From positions 18,316,863 to 18,380,862 of the forward strand of contig CM057135.1 of assembly GCA_029964075.1 (NCBI GenBank): a stretch of 64,000 nt of DNA, written 5' to 3'. The DNA is from Patiria pectinifera (taxonomy: Eukaryota > Echinodermata > Asteroidea > Valvatida > Asterinidae). The position numbers and the translations under genes were made by a program. The notes under the pieces are model-generated. The model was not told the DNA's origin. It did no database searches and worked only from the letters and a program-made list of their open reading frames with translations. Within the stretch, counting starts at the first letter, position 1. The number at the start of each line of letters is the position of its first letter. This document shows positions 12,063-23,644 of the stretch, piece by piece.

Positions 12063-12973
12063 GGCGCTCTACAGGTGCCATCCGACTTGTTGAGATCCTG
12101 AGATAAATTATCTCGGAATGACGACATATTACGGGTAAGATGTCGACATCCTGAGATAAATTATCTCGGGATGACGACATATTATGGGTAAGATGAAGAC
12201 ATCCTGAGATAAATTGTCTCGGGATGACGACATCCAAAAATAAAGATGACGACATCCTGACATAATTTATCACGGGATGACCACATCCTGAAACTAGGAT
12301 GTCGACATCCCGATATAATTTATCACGGGATGACGACATCCTAAAATCAAGATGACGACATCTTGAGATAATTTATCACGGGATGACGACATCCTAAATC
12401 TAGGATGTCGACATCCCGATATAATTTATCACGGGATGACGACATCCTAAAATCAAGATGTCAGCATCCTGAGATAATAAGGTTACTCCCTTAGAATGGG
12501 AACGAACGATTTAGCACGCATGGTGGCGTATCTGGGGGGGGGGGCGGAACGTGCCCAGGGCATCACTTTTAGGGGTCAGAAACTGAAACCTACAACGGGG
12601 AAAAGAAAAAAAGAAAAGGGAAATAATTTTTATTGATTATAGGGGTGCGATTTTAGCGCTTGTTATACAGGCGCCCCGGCCTTTTACTTATGTTATTGCG
12701 ATCAATTAATGTTCAAAGTCGTCATCCTGTGTTAAATTATCTCAGGATGTCGTCATCTTAATTTCAGGATGTCGTCATCCCGTCATAATTTATCTTAGGA
12801 TGTCGACATCTTGATTTTTGGATGTCGTCATCCCGTCATAAATTATCTCAGGATGTCATCATCTTGATTTTTGGATGTCGTCATCCCGAGTTAATTTATC
12901 TCAGGATGTTGCCATCCCGAGATAATTTATCTCAGGATCTCAACAAGTCGGATGGCACCTGTAGAGCTCCGTA
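12063..12973. mobile_element. Fold-back element built from palindromic GACGACATCC repeats
   Basis: The ends are inverted: CTCTACAGGTGCCATCCGAC at the left and GTCGGATGGCACCTGTAGAG at the right. Both arms are arrays of diverged palindromic units of about 60 bp with TGAGATAAATTATCTC and GGGATGACGACATCC (12,090-12,480), and the complement (12,718-12,960). About 240 bp of single-copy spacer lies between them. Confidence 0.8.
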
Positions 12974-13023
12974 GTTTTTGACCCCAAACTGACAAAATCA
13001 AGAAAAAACTGGTCCTATTTTAG

Positions 13024-14504
13024 TCCGGCAGGAGAAATGGGTTCCCATGCACCCCCCCCCCCTGAAAAAAAATTCTGTAAAGTTTTTTAGGACTGTTAGG
13101 ACATCAGATTAAAGAATTTTGATGTTACCAGTGAAACAAAATGTCCCACGTGACCTTAATTTGCATATTTCCAATATGGCCGCCATTTTTAATGATTTAT
13201 TGCTATATATCATTTTTCTGCATTTTTGGGACCCATTTTGACAATCTTGGTCTCGATATTATATCAACACCCCCTGGAGCAGTTGAAATTTGCATAGCAT
13301 AACACCAGTTGCTAGGAAACACATTTTCCTTAGCAACCGGGCATAATTCATGTCTGCAGACCATTTTTTCTGAATATTATAATGTATTGTAATGTATATA
13401 GAATTTGTATTCGTCATATTTTCATTTTGGAGCTAAAGTCAGCTGCACATGGCTTTAGAATTGTTGCTAGGCAACGCATCTAAAAGATTGTATCCCCTTT
13501 TGTTTTGTGGGAAATCTGTCAAGTTATCAACTATTATTGGTCCAGTACTTTTTAGGAAAGGCAATAATATTCACAGAAAATAGATAGAAGTAGCATATCA
13601 GAGCTAAATTCAACCCACAGGAGGATGATCATTCCTTCTGTTGATAATATCAACCCACAGGAAGAAATCAATCTTCCACTGTGGGTAGTAATGATATCTT
13701 CCCCAGATACTCACTTCACTGCTATAGAGGAACGGAAAGCACGTGCCATGTTGATATATTTAGTTATACTAGTTAGGGGAAGTGGACTTGGGCCAACAAT
13801 TACCTTACACTCCCTCTTACACAGAATAATCCATGTTATTGAGGCTACCCATGTGAACGGATATAGGTGGTTGCTTTAATAGATGCAATGCCTTGCATCA
13901 TTGTTCCAATTGGATTTTTGATGTGATATACCATAGCCATAATTGTTTCCAGGAATATTGTCTTCTATTGATAAGAAAATTGTTTTTAAAAGAAGGAAAG
14001 GAAATTGTTTCCATATGTATGCAGTTGGTTGCTATGGTAAATCGGTTACTAAGCAATGATCTGTATAATTAACTTTGGTGATAATCTGTAGGGATCAATA
14101 TACTGAATATGTCTTTGCAGAACATTTAAAGGCAAAGCTACATGGAAACAGTTAGAAAACTTGGTCTGCAGACATGAATTATGCCCGGTTGCTAAGGAAA
14201 ATGTGTTACCTAGCAACTGTTGTTATGCTATGCAAATTTCAACTGCTCCAGGGGGTGTCGATATAATATTGACACCAAGATTGTCAAAATGGGTCCCGAA
14301 AATGCAGAAATATGATATATAGCAATAAATCATTAAAAATGGCGGCCATATTGGAAATATGCAAATTAAGGTCACGTGGGACATTTTGTTTCACTGGTAA
14401 CATCAAAATTCTTTAATCTGATGTCCTAACAGTCCTAAAAAACTTTACAGAATTATGTTTTAGGGGGGGGGGGGTGCATGGGAACCCATTTCTCCTGCCA
14501 GACT
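13024..14504. mobile_element. 1.48-kb element with about 340-bp terminal inverted repeats
   Basis: The left repeat (13,024-13,368, starting GGCAGGAGAAATGGGTTCCC and then a C-run) and the right repeat (14,160-14,504) are nearly identical in reverse complement over CCACGTGACCTTAATTTGC and ATATGGCCGCCATTTTTAAT. The neighbouring TTT appears on both sides, compared with a single TTT in the uninserted copy of the host repeat (near 11,080), suggesting a 3-bp duplication. The ORF at 13,625-13,879 inside has no recognisable domain. Confidence 0.8.
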
Positions 14505-14718
14505 ATTTGCTTAATGTGCAAGTTTGGCTCTTGTGGACAACCGGATTTGGATTCAGCACTTAATAAAATAAACTTCGTTTTGAGTTGCCACCAGAAAGTT
14601 AAGACGAAACTGCACGTTACAGGTTTTGGCCCATGGCCTAATGGTTGGATGGTCAACATTACATTGTTAATATATGTTGTGTCATTCCCATTGTGCGCTG
14701 ATAAGATAATTGGATTAA

Positions 14719-14780
14719 CCCTAACCCCCTAGGGAGTGTACAAAATCATATTAATTTAGAAGGATACAGGAGTGTTAGGG
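14719..14780 (+). mobile_element. 62-bp TTAA-flanked micro-element, copy 1
   Basis: The ends are CCCTAAC and GTTAGGG, flanked by TTAA at 14,715-14,718 and 14,781-14,784. The core reads CCCTAGGGAGTGTACAAAAT. Copies of identical length occur at 43,697-43,758 (inverted) and 51,180-51,241. Confidence 0.75.
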
Positions 14781-14784
14781 TTAA

Positions 14785-15000
14785 GGTCAGCCTTTCATAA
14801 GGAATATCTTCAAAATTCCCTCCTAAAGTTGACCTGTCACTTAAGGAATTCCTCGATAAAGGAATTGCTTAAGGTCGGTTCTAAAAGCAAAAACCCTGAG
14901 GTCGACCTTTTGAAAGGAAGACCTTCTGAAAAGCTCCCTTAAGAAAGGTTAACCTTTGATCAAAATAAAGGAAGATTCTAGAATACCGGCCAACATTTTT
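14785..15000. repeat. Dispersed repeat copy (AAGGTCGAC family)
   Basis: It matches 206-340 over GGAAGACCTTCTGAA and CTTAAGAAAGGTTAACC. It ends near ACCGGCCAAC, comparable to ACCAGCCAAT at the first copy. Confidence 0.65.
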
Positions 15001-16655
15001 AAAGCCTTGTGGGCGGGAGTCATTTCCTACACGCCCCCTGTTGATTTGCTCTTTCATATCGTAATTGGGACATTAAGTACAGCATCTTTAATCATCCCCC
15101 CCCCTCAAAAGAACTGAGAACTGAGCGTTTTGTCACACAAGATCCGGCTCGCTTAAGCACTCGGAATGATAAAGTTATTGATACAAGTAAAAAACAAAAA
15201 TAATAATAAGCTGATTTATACTTTACTATTGTCGTTGTCGTTGTTGCAGCAAAATAATTTATACCAAATGGACAAGCCTTTTTTCAACATGTTTTATTCA
15301 TCCACTTTGTAACAAAAACTCAGTGATTACATCTACATATAAACCTGCTGTTTTTCAAAAAACAGAACACAGCCTAAATTTCCAACAAATAATAATGCAA
15401 TCTTGCTTTATGAGTAAGGGGATCTTCACAACAAATACCCGACTTTAGTGACTCCAGTCTTGGTCTACAATGTCTAATGACACAAACACCTTTGAACGCT
15501 TGATGAATTAAACACACCTTTATGAACTAAACTGATGCCCAGATATTCAACCCAAATTTCTTTTGGAGACATTTTGAAAAATGAGAAATTATGAGGAATA
15601 AATCAATTCTGAATAAAACCACTTTTATGAGTTTTATCTGAATTAATGAAAACGGACAACTTGATGAGCTCTGACTGGTTCCCGCGGTTGTGAAATAAAA
15701 ACCTCATCACAATGATCACACCCTCCGTCCAACTCAAATATTACTATACAATGAGCTTTTATATAAAAACTGAATCATAAATCCTTGGGATAGCCTGGTT
15801 GTGTTCTGACAAATTCTTGATAACTTTTACATGTCATTCAAAAGATTATTTCTGCAGCCTTGATGAGGATAAGGTATGGCCACCAAAAGGACTCCATTAA
15901 ATCATACTTAGGAATATAATCTATTGGCTGTTGTAAAGGATGAAATGAGGTTGCCCAGAGTTTTATAGACTCCATAGAGTCAACACAAGCTTCTTTCAGC
16001 CAGAATAACACAGGTGAAAATAATTTTCTATCATTGTTAACTTCATAATCAAAAGTTATGATTGTTTTATCAGTTACTGTAGTGCTATGATATCCTGGGA
16101 CCTATAAAGGCGAGTAGGCCTACATATTATTAAGCTCATTTTACAAGCTTAGCCACAAGACCTGGGATTACTATTGTTAAACTTTCTCTAGTCTTGCAAA
16201 AAGACATCATTACAGAATACTGTCTGTAGACGTAGCAGACAAAAAGATATCCTGGATGAGACTACACGGTATCATGTTTAGTTTATTGCCTTCATTCACT
16301 TACAGGTTTGGGAACTCAGATTATTTTGAATTACACACCAGCAGAGAAAACATCTTTTATTTTAAGCCTTGACTTCCAACTTGTGTTAACTCATTCAAAA
16401 TTTTGGGATTTTGACAGTATGTTCGCTCAGACCTGACTGGTTCAAACTGTCAGACCAGACTATCAAAGACCATTATGAATCCGGCTGAAATATGAATGCC
16501 CTGGTTCTGAAAACCCTCCATGCATCGGTGGGTTTCATGCTTGACTGATTCTTTGAAACCTTGCTGTCAGAATCAGACTTGTAGGAATAAATGGTGCAAG
16601 TTTCAGGATAGTGGGTAAGTGTTGCCTTGGTCAAAGGTCACTTCACCACATTGTA
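15001..16655. other. No gene recognised (about 1.65 kb)
   Basis: No ORF with a domain, no splice-like exon and no repeat matching elsewhere in the window was found. The sequence is AT-rich with short simple repeats near 15,200-15,250. Confidence 0.5.
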
Positions 16656-19170
16656 TCTTGCAACAATGGACAAAATACCCCCTACTTTGAAGTGTTGGTC
16701 CACCACGAAGGAGAAATCTCCAAAACCACATTAGGTCCATAAGTAGATCAGACTTGTTGAAGGGTCATTCCGTGTCAATTCAACATGATTTGGAACTTGA
16801 CCGTCACAGATTTCAGTAAAATTTGGTATGCTAGTTGGACTCCCTGATAAACCCCCAGAACCGAAATTTCATGTCATTTGGTCCATTACTTTCTGAGATA
16901 TGGGTTAACGAACTTTTGACTAATTAGCATGACCTGCGACATTTAAACATTCATATCTCCAGAAGTAAAGCACCTACAGAGATAAACTTTACATCATTTT
17001 AAAGCTCTTGAAGTTGCCTTCATTTCGTGAAATAAAACCAAAATCATTGCATGTAGCACAGAAAGTTAGGTTTGAATTTGACCTTTGACCTTGAATTACA
17101 AAAAAACTGAGGCAGAAGACTACTGTTAGCTAACAAAACTGTGAAACATACAGGTGTATGTACTCTATTTTTTTTTTATTTGTACTTCACCCCCCCCCCC
17201 CCACCCCAGATATTGCTGAAATTCAGAAATTTCTGGAACATCCTAAGAAAGTTTAAGGGTGTGCTATATTACATTTGTTGTTTTATGACTTTGAATATTG
17301 GCTTGAAAGGCCAAAATACTTAAAATGTCTGTATATACACTACTATATAGGGACTACATGCACATAAGCATATGTACAGTGCACACGTTAATGTTTTTTT
17401 ACAGGTTTTATCCTAGATAAAACCAAGATACTTTTTTCTTAATTTTGTCTGGTCGTATTTTCCAGATTGCACCTCTGTTTTGTTTGCTCCTCGCAATTCC
17501 CTTTCTGAGAACTCTTTGGCCAGGGGTTTTGTCATTCATGAAGCAATCTTTGAAGATAGTCTTCAACTCCTAAATTTCAGCTGGTGTCCAAGTCATAAAA
17601 CAAATGTAATAAAGCACACCGTTAAAATTTCTTAGGATGTTCCAGAAATCATGAAATGACATTTCAGCAATATCCCGGGGGGAGGGTCAAGTAGACAATT
17701 AAAGCAAATCAATAAAGAAATAAAGTACATTCCTGTATCATAGGCCTATAGCTGAAAGTCTACAGTTTCCACAATTGTTACTTCATCCTAAGAGTGCATC
17801 ACCAGTGTATAATATAGTGTGATCAGGGAACTTGAAGGATGGAGATGGCTTCAAGTTGATTTACATGATTTACTCTTTTTTTTTTTTACTTTGCATTCAC
17901 AACAACAAAATGTCAAGGAGAGGAAATTATTATCCTGTTAACGGTTTGTAGTCTACATGTACAAGAAGCATCGTCAGTAAACATACACTTCACAGACCTT
18001 TCAGCCATGCCATATGTAAGAGTAAGGCAAGTTTACATGTACTTTCATACATGTACTTGATTGCACAGATGTGTGGAAACTGTTGCAGAAACATGATGAG
18101 TTAATACTAGATGTTCTAACAGACCACAAACCTCTACCAGGATAATACTGTCATCTCTATGAAATTTTGTTGTAACTTGTTGTGAATTCAAAGTTGATAG
18201 TAACAGGCATGTAGTAAATCATGTAAATGAACATGAACCCATCTCCTCCCTTCAAGTTCCCTCATCACCTAAAATGTACACTGGTGATGTATGCTTAGCA
18301 TATAATAAGAAACTGAGGCAGAAGACTACTGTTAGCTAACAAAAGTATGAAACATACAGGTGTATGTACTCTATTTTTTTATTTGTACTTGACCCCCCCC
18401 TACCCCGCCCCCCCACCCTGGATATTGCTGAAATTCAGAAATTTCTGGAACATCCTAAGAAAGTTTAAGGGTGTGCTTTATTACATTTGTTGTTTTATGA
18501 CTTTGAATATTGCCTTGAAAGGCCAAAATACTTAATGTCTGTATATACACTACTATATAGGGACTACATGCACATAAGCATATGTTAAGTGCACAAGTTA
18601 ATGCTTTTTTGCAGGTTTTATCCTCGACATCTAATGTTAAATTACAATTTTGAGCGCCCATTCCAAATTTTTCTGGAGATGTTCCTTACATGATAAGCTA
18701 CAATTGAAAAAAAAAATTATGAATTTTGAAAAATACGGATTTTTTTTATTCAAGGTCAAAGATCAAATTCAAACGCAACTTTCTTGTCCTACATGCAATG
18801 ATTTTGAAGGCAATTTCAAGAGCTTTAAAATGATGTAAAGTTTATCTCTGTAGGTGCTTTACTTCTGGAGATATGGATGTTTGAATGTCGCAGGTCATGC
18901 TAATTAGTCAAAAGTTCGTTAACCCATATCTCAGAAAGTAATGGACCAAATGACATAAAATTTTGGTTCTGGGGTTTATCAGGGAGTCCAACATGCATAC
19001 CAAATTTCATTAAAATCTGTGATGGTCAGGTTCCAAATCATGTTGAATTCACACGTAATGACCCTTAACAAGTCTGATCTACTTATGGACCAAATTTGGT
19101 TTTGGAGACTATTCTCCTTCATGGTGAAACAGCATTTCAAATAGGGGCTACTTTGCCCAGTGTCGCAAGT
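16656..19170. mobile_element. Fold-back element, copy A, carrying an exon fragment
   Basis: The terminal inverted repeats are about 450 bp (16,656-17,100 and 18,700-19,170). They include GGTCATTCCGTGTCAATTCA at the left and its near-complement at the right. Internal direct repeats of about 310 bp (17,105-17,415 and 18,310-18,620) begin ACTGAGGCAGAAGACTACTG. Further inverted blocks lie around 17,610-17,690 and 17,800-18,300. A decayed copy of the neighbouring gene's last exon sits at 17,423-17,590. No transposase is present. Confidence 0.8.
17423..17590 (-). pseudogene. Captured, decayed copy of the recombinase-like gene's last exon (copy A)
   Basis: On the minus strand it reads WTPAEI, stop, ELKTIFKDCFMNDKTPGQ and so on, aligning to the last exon at 22,108-22,352, which reads WTPAEIDELKTIFKECFLND. 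The Asp codon has become TAG. The copy begins exactly at the GGTGTCCA segment and runs to CCAAGATA. It is embedded in the fold-back element and is not expected to be translated. Confidence 0.8.
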
Positions 19171-19606
19171 CATAATGGCCTTGTAATACACACGTATGTA
19201 TTATCAAGGAGGAAAAGTTGCAATATGATGTCATCACTTTTTGGGGGGTATAGATCATTGATGTAATCCTGTAAGTTCTTGTTCATTGGTTTGGGGACAA
19301 GTCAAGTATGTGACTTGGTACTTCTGTATTGTACCATGCATACAAGATACTGTCATCTGTACAATTAGTGCTGCAGAGATGCAAGGCCATGAAGGATGCC
19401 AGTACAAATTGTTTTCTACTGACAATGATTGCATCATGGAAATACTTCCTAACTTGAAATAGAATGTAATTAAACTGCACTTTATTGAAGATGAAACACT
19501 GGGATCAAGAAATAGAATGTACATGTACATGTAATAATTGTAATTCCATGGAGAAATCCTTCCTACATGATAATACATACATGATGTGTGTTAATAAGTG
19601 CATTGA
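19171..19606. other. Spacer between the two fold-back copies
   Basis: Single-copy in this window. A minus-strand ORF (19,255-19,578) has no recognisable domain. Confidence 0.45.
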
Positions 19607-22068
19607 GACTTGCGACAATGGACAAAATAACCCCTATTTAGAAGTGTTGTTTCACCATGAAGGAGAATAGTCTCCCAGACCAAATTAGGTCCATAAGTAG
19701 ATCAGACTTGTTAAGGGTCATTCCGTGTCAATTCAACATGATTTGGAACCTGACTGTCACAGATTTTAATGAAATTTGGTATGCTAGTTGGACTCCCTGA
19801 TAACCCCAGAACCAAAATTTTATGTCATTTGGTCAATTACTTTCTGAGATATGGGTTAACGAACTTTTGACTAATTAGCATGACCTGCGACATTCAAACA
19901 TTCATATCTCCGGAAGTAAAGCACCTACAGAGATAAACTTTACATCATTTTAAAGCTCTTGAAGTTGCCTTCATTTCGTGAAATAAAACCAAAATCATTG
20001 CATGTAGCACAGAAAGTTAGGTTTGAATTTGACCTTTGACCTTGATTTACAAAAAAACTGAGGCAGAAGACTGGTAGCTAACAAAACTATGAACCATACA
20101 GGTGTATGTACTCTAATTTTATTTATTTGTACTTGACCCCCCCCCCCCCATCACCCCCGGATATTGCTGAAATTCAGAAATTTCTGGAACATCCTAAGAA
20201 AGTTTAAGGGTGTGCTTTATTACATTTCTTGTTTTATGACTTTGAATATTGGCTTGAAAGGCCAAAAGACTTAATATGTCTGTATATACACTACTATATA
20301 GGGACTACATGCACATAAGCATATGTACAGTGCACACGTTAATGTTTTTTTACAGGTTTTATCCTAGATAAAACCAAGATACTTTTTTCTTAATTTTGTC
20401 TGGTCGTATTTTCCAGATTGCACCTCTGTTTTGTTTGCTCCTCGCAATTCCCTTTCTGAGAACTTTTTGGCCAGGGGTTTTGTCATTGATGAAGCAATCT
20501 TTGAAGATAGTCTTCAACTCCTAAATTTCAGCTGGTGTCCAAGTCATAAAACAAATGTAATAAAGCACACCATTAAAATTTCTTAGGATGTTCCAGAAAT
20601 CATGAAATGACATTTCAGCAATATCCCGGGGGGAGGGTCAAGTAGACAATTAAAGCAAATCAATAAAGAAATAAAGTACATTCCTGTATCATAGGCCTAT
20701 AGCTGACAGTCTACAGTTTCCACAATTGTTACTTCATCCCAAGAGTGCATCACCAGTGTATAATATAGTGTGATCAGGGAACTTGAAGGATGGAGATGGC
20801 TTCAAGTTGATTTACATGATTTACTCTTTTTTTTTACTTTGCATTCACAACAACAAAATGTCAGAGAGAGGAAATTATTATCCTGTCAAAGGTTTGTAGT
20901 CTACATGTACAAGAAGCATCGTCAGTAAACATACACTTCACAGACCTTTCAGCCATGCCATATATAAGAGTAAGGCAAGTTTACATGTACTTTCATACAT
21001 GTACTTGATTGCACAGATGTGTGGAAACTGTTGCAGAAACATGATGAGTTAATACTAGATGTTCTAACAGACCACAAATCTCTACTAGGATAATACTGTC
21101 ATCTCTATGAAATTTTGTTGTAACTTGTTGTGAATTCAAAGTTGATAGTAACACGCATGTAGTAAATCATGTAAATGAACATGAACCTATCTCCTCCCTT
21201 CAAGTTCCCTCATCACCTAAAATGTACACTGGTGATGTATGCTTAGCATATAATAAGAAACTGAGGCAGAAGACTACTGTTAGCTTACAAAGTATGAAAC
21301 ATACAGGTGTATGTACTCTATTTTTATTTGTACTTGACCCCCACCCCGGATATTGCTGAAATTCAGAAATTTCTGGAACATCCTAAGAAAGTTTAAGGGT
21401 GTGCTATATTACATTTGTTGTTTTATGACTTTGAATATTGGCTTGAAAGGCCAAAATACTTAATATGTCTGTATATACACTACTATATAGGGACTACATG
21501 CACATAAGATTATGTACAGTGCACAAGTTAATGCTTTTTTACAGGTTTTATCCTCTACAGCTAATGTTTAAATTACAATTTTGAGCGCCCATTCCAAATT
21601 TTTCTGGAGATGTTCCTTACATGATAAGCTACAATTGAAACAAAAATTATGAATTTTGAAAAATACGCATTTAAAAAAAAAAAAATTCAAATGCAACTTT
21701 CTGTGCTACATGCAATGATTTTGGTTTTATTTCACGAAATGAAGGCAATTTCAAGAGCTTTAAAATGATGTAAAGTTTATCTCTGTAGGTGCTTTATTTC
21801 CGGAGATATGAATGTTTAAATGTCGCAGGTCATGCTAATTAGTCAAAAGTTCGTTAACCCATATCTCAGAAAGTAATGGACCAAATGACATAAAATTTCG
21901 GTTTTGGGGGTTTATCAGGGAGTCCAACATGCATACCAAATTTCATTAAAATCTATGATGGTCAGGTTCCAAACCATGTTGAATTGACACGGAATGACCC
22001 TTAACAAGTCTGATCTACTCATGGACCTAATTTGGTTTTGGAGACTTCTCCTTCAAGGTGAAACAGCA
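19607..22068. mobile_element. Fold-back element, copy B
   Basis: It has the same internal order as copy A, in direct orientation: left inverted repeat from GACTTGCGACAATGG, the ACTGAGGCAGAAG block twice (about 20,055 and 21,258), the exon fragment at 20,374-20,541, and the right inverted repeat up to GGTGAAACAGCA at 22,068. Its right end lies only about 40 bp from the stop codon of the gene's last exon, so it supplies the gene's downstream flank. Confidence 0.8.
20374..20541 (-). pseudogene. Captured, decayed copy of the recombinase-like gene's last exon (copy B)
   Basis: Nearly identical to 17,423-17,590, including the same TAG codon after WTPAEI. The capture therefore happened once, before the element duplicated. 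Confidence 0.8.
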
Positions 22069-22107
22069 AACCTCTTACCTGTAGTATGAAGTGGATGATG
22101 ATTTTTT

Positions 22108-22352
22108 TTAAATCGATGAAGTTTTAGGATGCAGTCTCATCCAAGATATTTTTTTCTTAATTTTGTCTGGTCGTATTTTCCAGATTGCACCCCTGTTTTG
22201 TTTGCTCCTCGCTATTCCCTTTTTGAGGAGTTTTTGGCCAGGGGTTTTGTCATTGAGGAAGCATTCTTTGAATATTGTCTTCAACTCGTCAATTTCTGCT
22301 GGTGTCCATGCGTGGGGATTTATAACTTTTGCCTTGCGCCTCTTAGGTTTAC
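22108..22352 (-). CDS. Recombinase-like gene, last exon (basic C-terminal domain)
   Basis: The exon begins after a polypyrimidine-AG acceptor at 22,353-22,354 and ends at TAA (22,108-22,110). With the preceding exon it reads SLCKPKRRKAKVINPHAW, then TPAEIDELKTIFKECFLND, KTPGQKLLKKG and a lysine-rich tail with KIKKKISWMRLHPKT. It is strongly basic. The WTPAEIDEL start resembles the beginning of a helical, Myb/SANT-like DNA-binding segment, but I cannot assign a family firmly. The phase matches the previous exon (one base carried over). A decayed copy of this exon occurs twice in the adjacent fold-back elements. No polyadenylation signal was confirmed. The fold-back element begins about 40 bp downstream. 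Confidence 0.8.
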
Positions 22353-23482
22353 CTGGAAAAAAAAACATAGTAGGAAAAAAAAACTTTGGTGTCAGATATT
22401 TTCTCTCTGATTTCCATGGGATGACATTAGTCCAACAATTCAAAAGAAATAGCTTAACCATATGAACAGACTATAATGGGCCAAAATAAAATGGACCTGA
22501 CACAGAGGTACCGATTTTTTAATACTGCTGTTGTTGCACAAGTCCGTTTTGGATATGTTCTGTCACTACTCATTCACCCACTTTTGAAGATGGACGATAA
22601 AACTAGCTTTGGTTCTCAAATGTGTCCATCTTACAATTCAAGCCACATTCCCTCAAAATGAATATGGTGTAAGTCTTGAACCCTCCCAACCCATACCGCT
22701 TTGCACGCAATTTAACCCATACAGTTTTAAGTAAACTATAAGCAAAAATATATTTTAACCCAAATATGTTTCACTTCTGTCATGCATCTGCATAAATTCG
22801 TTTATTAACAGTTAAAAGGTACAGTGTACTATTGGTTACAAGCCAATGTTCACAGATTCATGTGTAACTTACAGGATATCAAGATGGTACTGGTGGAAAC
22901 ATACTGTTAAAAATTTTCAGCCTGAAATGCTTTTTTTTTCTCCAGAAAACAGTATAAAAAAAAACACACTGAAAACAGTTTTGATCTTTTGAGATCAAAA
23001 CTAAATAGTCGGGTGCCTGCAGAAGGGGATAGGACTGCTTATGCTTTTATACAGGGCACTAGACGGGATATATGAAAATACCATTAGTGTTTTCACTGTT
23101 TTCTCGGAAAGTGGGCACTGTATGGGACTGGAAATTTCACAGATGACTGCTACTGTATCCTTCTTTCTATTTTTGGACATGAATCTTTTGTTTTTGGCTT
23201 GTTATCAATCCAGTACTGTACATTTAAAAAGACACATTGCCTTGTAATTTTCTTGTACGGAGAAAAATTGTTCGCCATTTATCGTTGGAAGATTCAAAAC
23301 ATAATAATGTACATTTGTACACAGACGAAAGTATTTTTGTCAGTGATTTCAGACAAATGGCATGTCTTCAAGGGATAGTAATGGACAAAATTATATTCTA
23401 ATTTTAAATCATCTTTATAGCTACAGCAAATTTATGACAGTGCTTTTTGTCCTTTTAACATTTCACACTGCAATGCACTTAC
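22353..23482 (-). other. Intron 6 of the recombinase-like gene
   Basis: Bounded by a GTAAGT donor (23,482-23,477) and an AG acceptor (22,354-22,353). It contains the 408-bp TTAA-flanked element at 22,816-23,223. The rest shows no feature. Confidence 0.7.
22816..23223 (+). mobile_element. TTAA-flanked 408-bp non-autonomous element, copy in intron
   Basis: Flanked by TTAA at 22,812-22,815 and 23,224-23,227. The inverted ends are AAGGTACAG...TTACAAGCC and GGCTTGTTATCAATCC...TACAT. The internal order matches 54,400-54,808. No ORF resembling a transposase is present. TTAA duplication suggests mobilisation by a piggyBac-type enzyme (inference). Confidence 0.85.
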
Positions 23483-23644
23483 AGAGAGATGCATCTCCTG
23501 ATTCCTTTTCAAGGAGGTCTGGGATGTAGTCCTGTTCATCGATATGGTCCTCAGTGCTTGGAGTATTGCCACTTGTTGAAGGGCCTTCACTACTTGGCAG
23601 GTTCTCAGTTGAGGGTGGTGTGGCAGGTTTGCCCAGCACAAGCT
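23483..23644 (-). CDS. Recombinase-like gene, exon 6 (acidic Ser/Thr/Pro linker)
   Basis: A 162-bp exon between an AG acceptor at 23,645-23,646 and a GTAAGT donor. It encodes a low-complexity acidic linker (ELVLGKPATPPSTENLPSS, then EGPSTSGNTPSTEDHIDEQD, then YIPDLLEKESGDASLC). It has no fold of its own and connects the catalytic-domain exon to the basic C-terminal exon. Phase fits both sides: two bases complete the previous codon and one base is left for the next. Support comes mainly from splice phase and position. Confidence 0.7.

Larger units (their letters stand above)
10930..14645. mobile_element. Composite fold-back element with nested insertions
   Basis: The left end (TAGGCCATGGGCC, then TACTTTCTGGTGGCAACTC) is mirrored at the right end (14,504-14,645, ending GGCCCATGGCCTA). 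A third, internal copy of the end sits near 11,492. The interior holds a large palindrome (11,090-12,010), a second fold-back (12,063-12,973) and a third element with 340-bp inverted repeats (13,024-14,504). With the last one removed, the outer element's right end rejoins in the same order as on its left. No transposase is visible. TA may be the target duplication, but this is unproven. Confidence 0.7.

Noticed and set aside
13625..13879. Possible transposase ORF inside the element at 13,024-14,504
   Set aside because: 84 codons only, with no catalytic motif or homology that I can recognise.
14719..14780. Interstitial telomere repeat
   Set aside because: CCCTAAC and GTTAGGG occur once at each end as inverted repeats of a 62-bp unit, not as a tandem telomeric array.
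22163..22465. Plus-strand ORFs over the last exon
   Set aside because: They are shadows of the minus-strand exon, which has splice support and homologous decayed copies.
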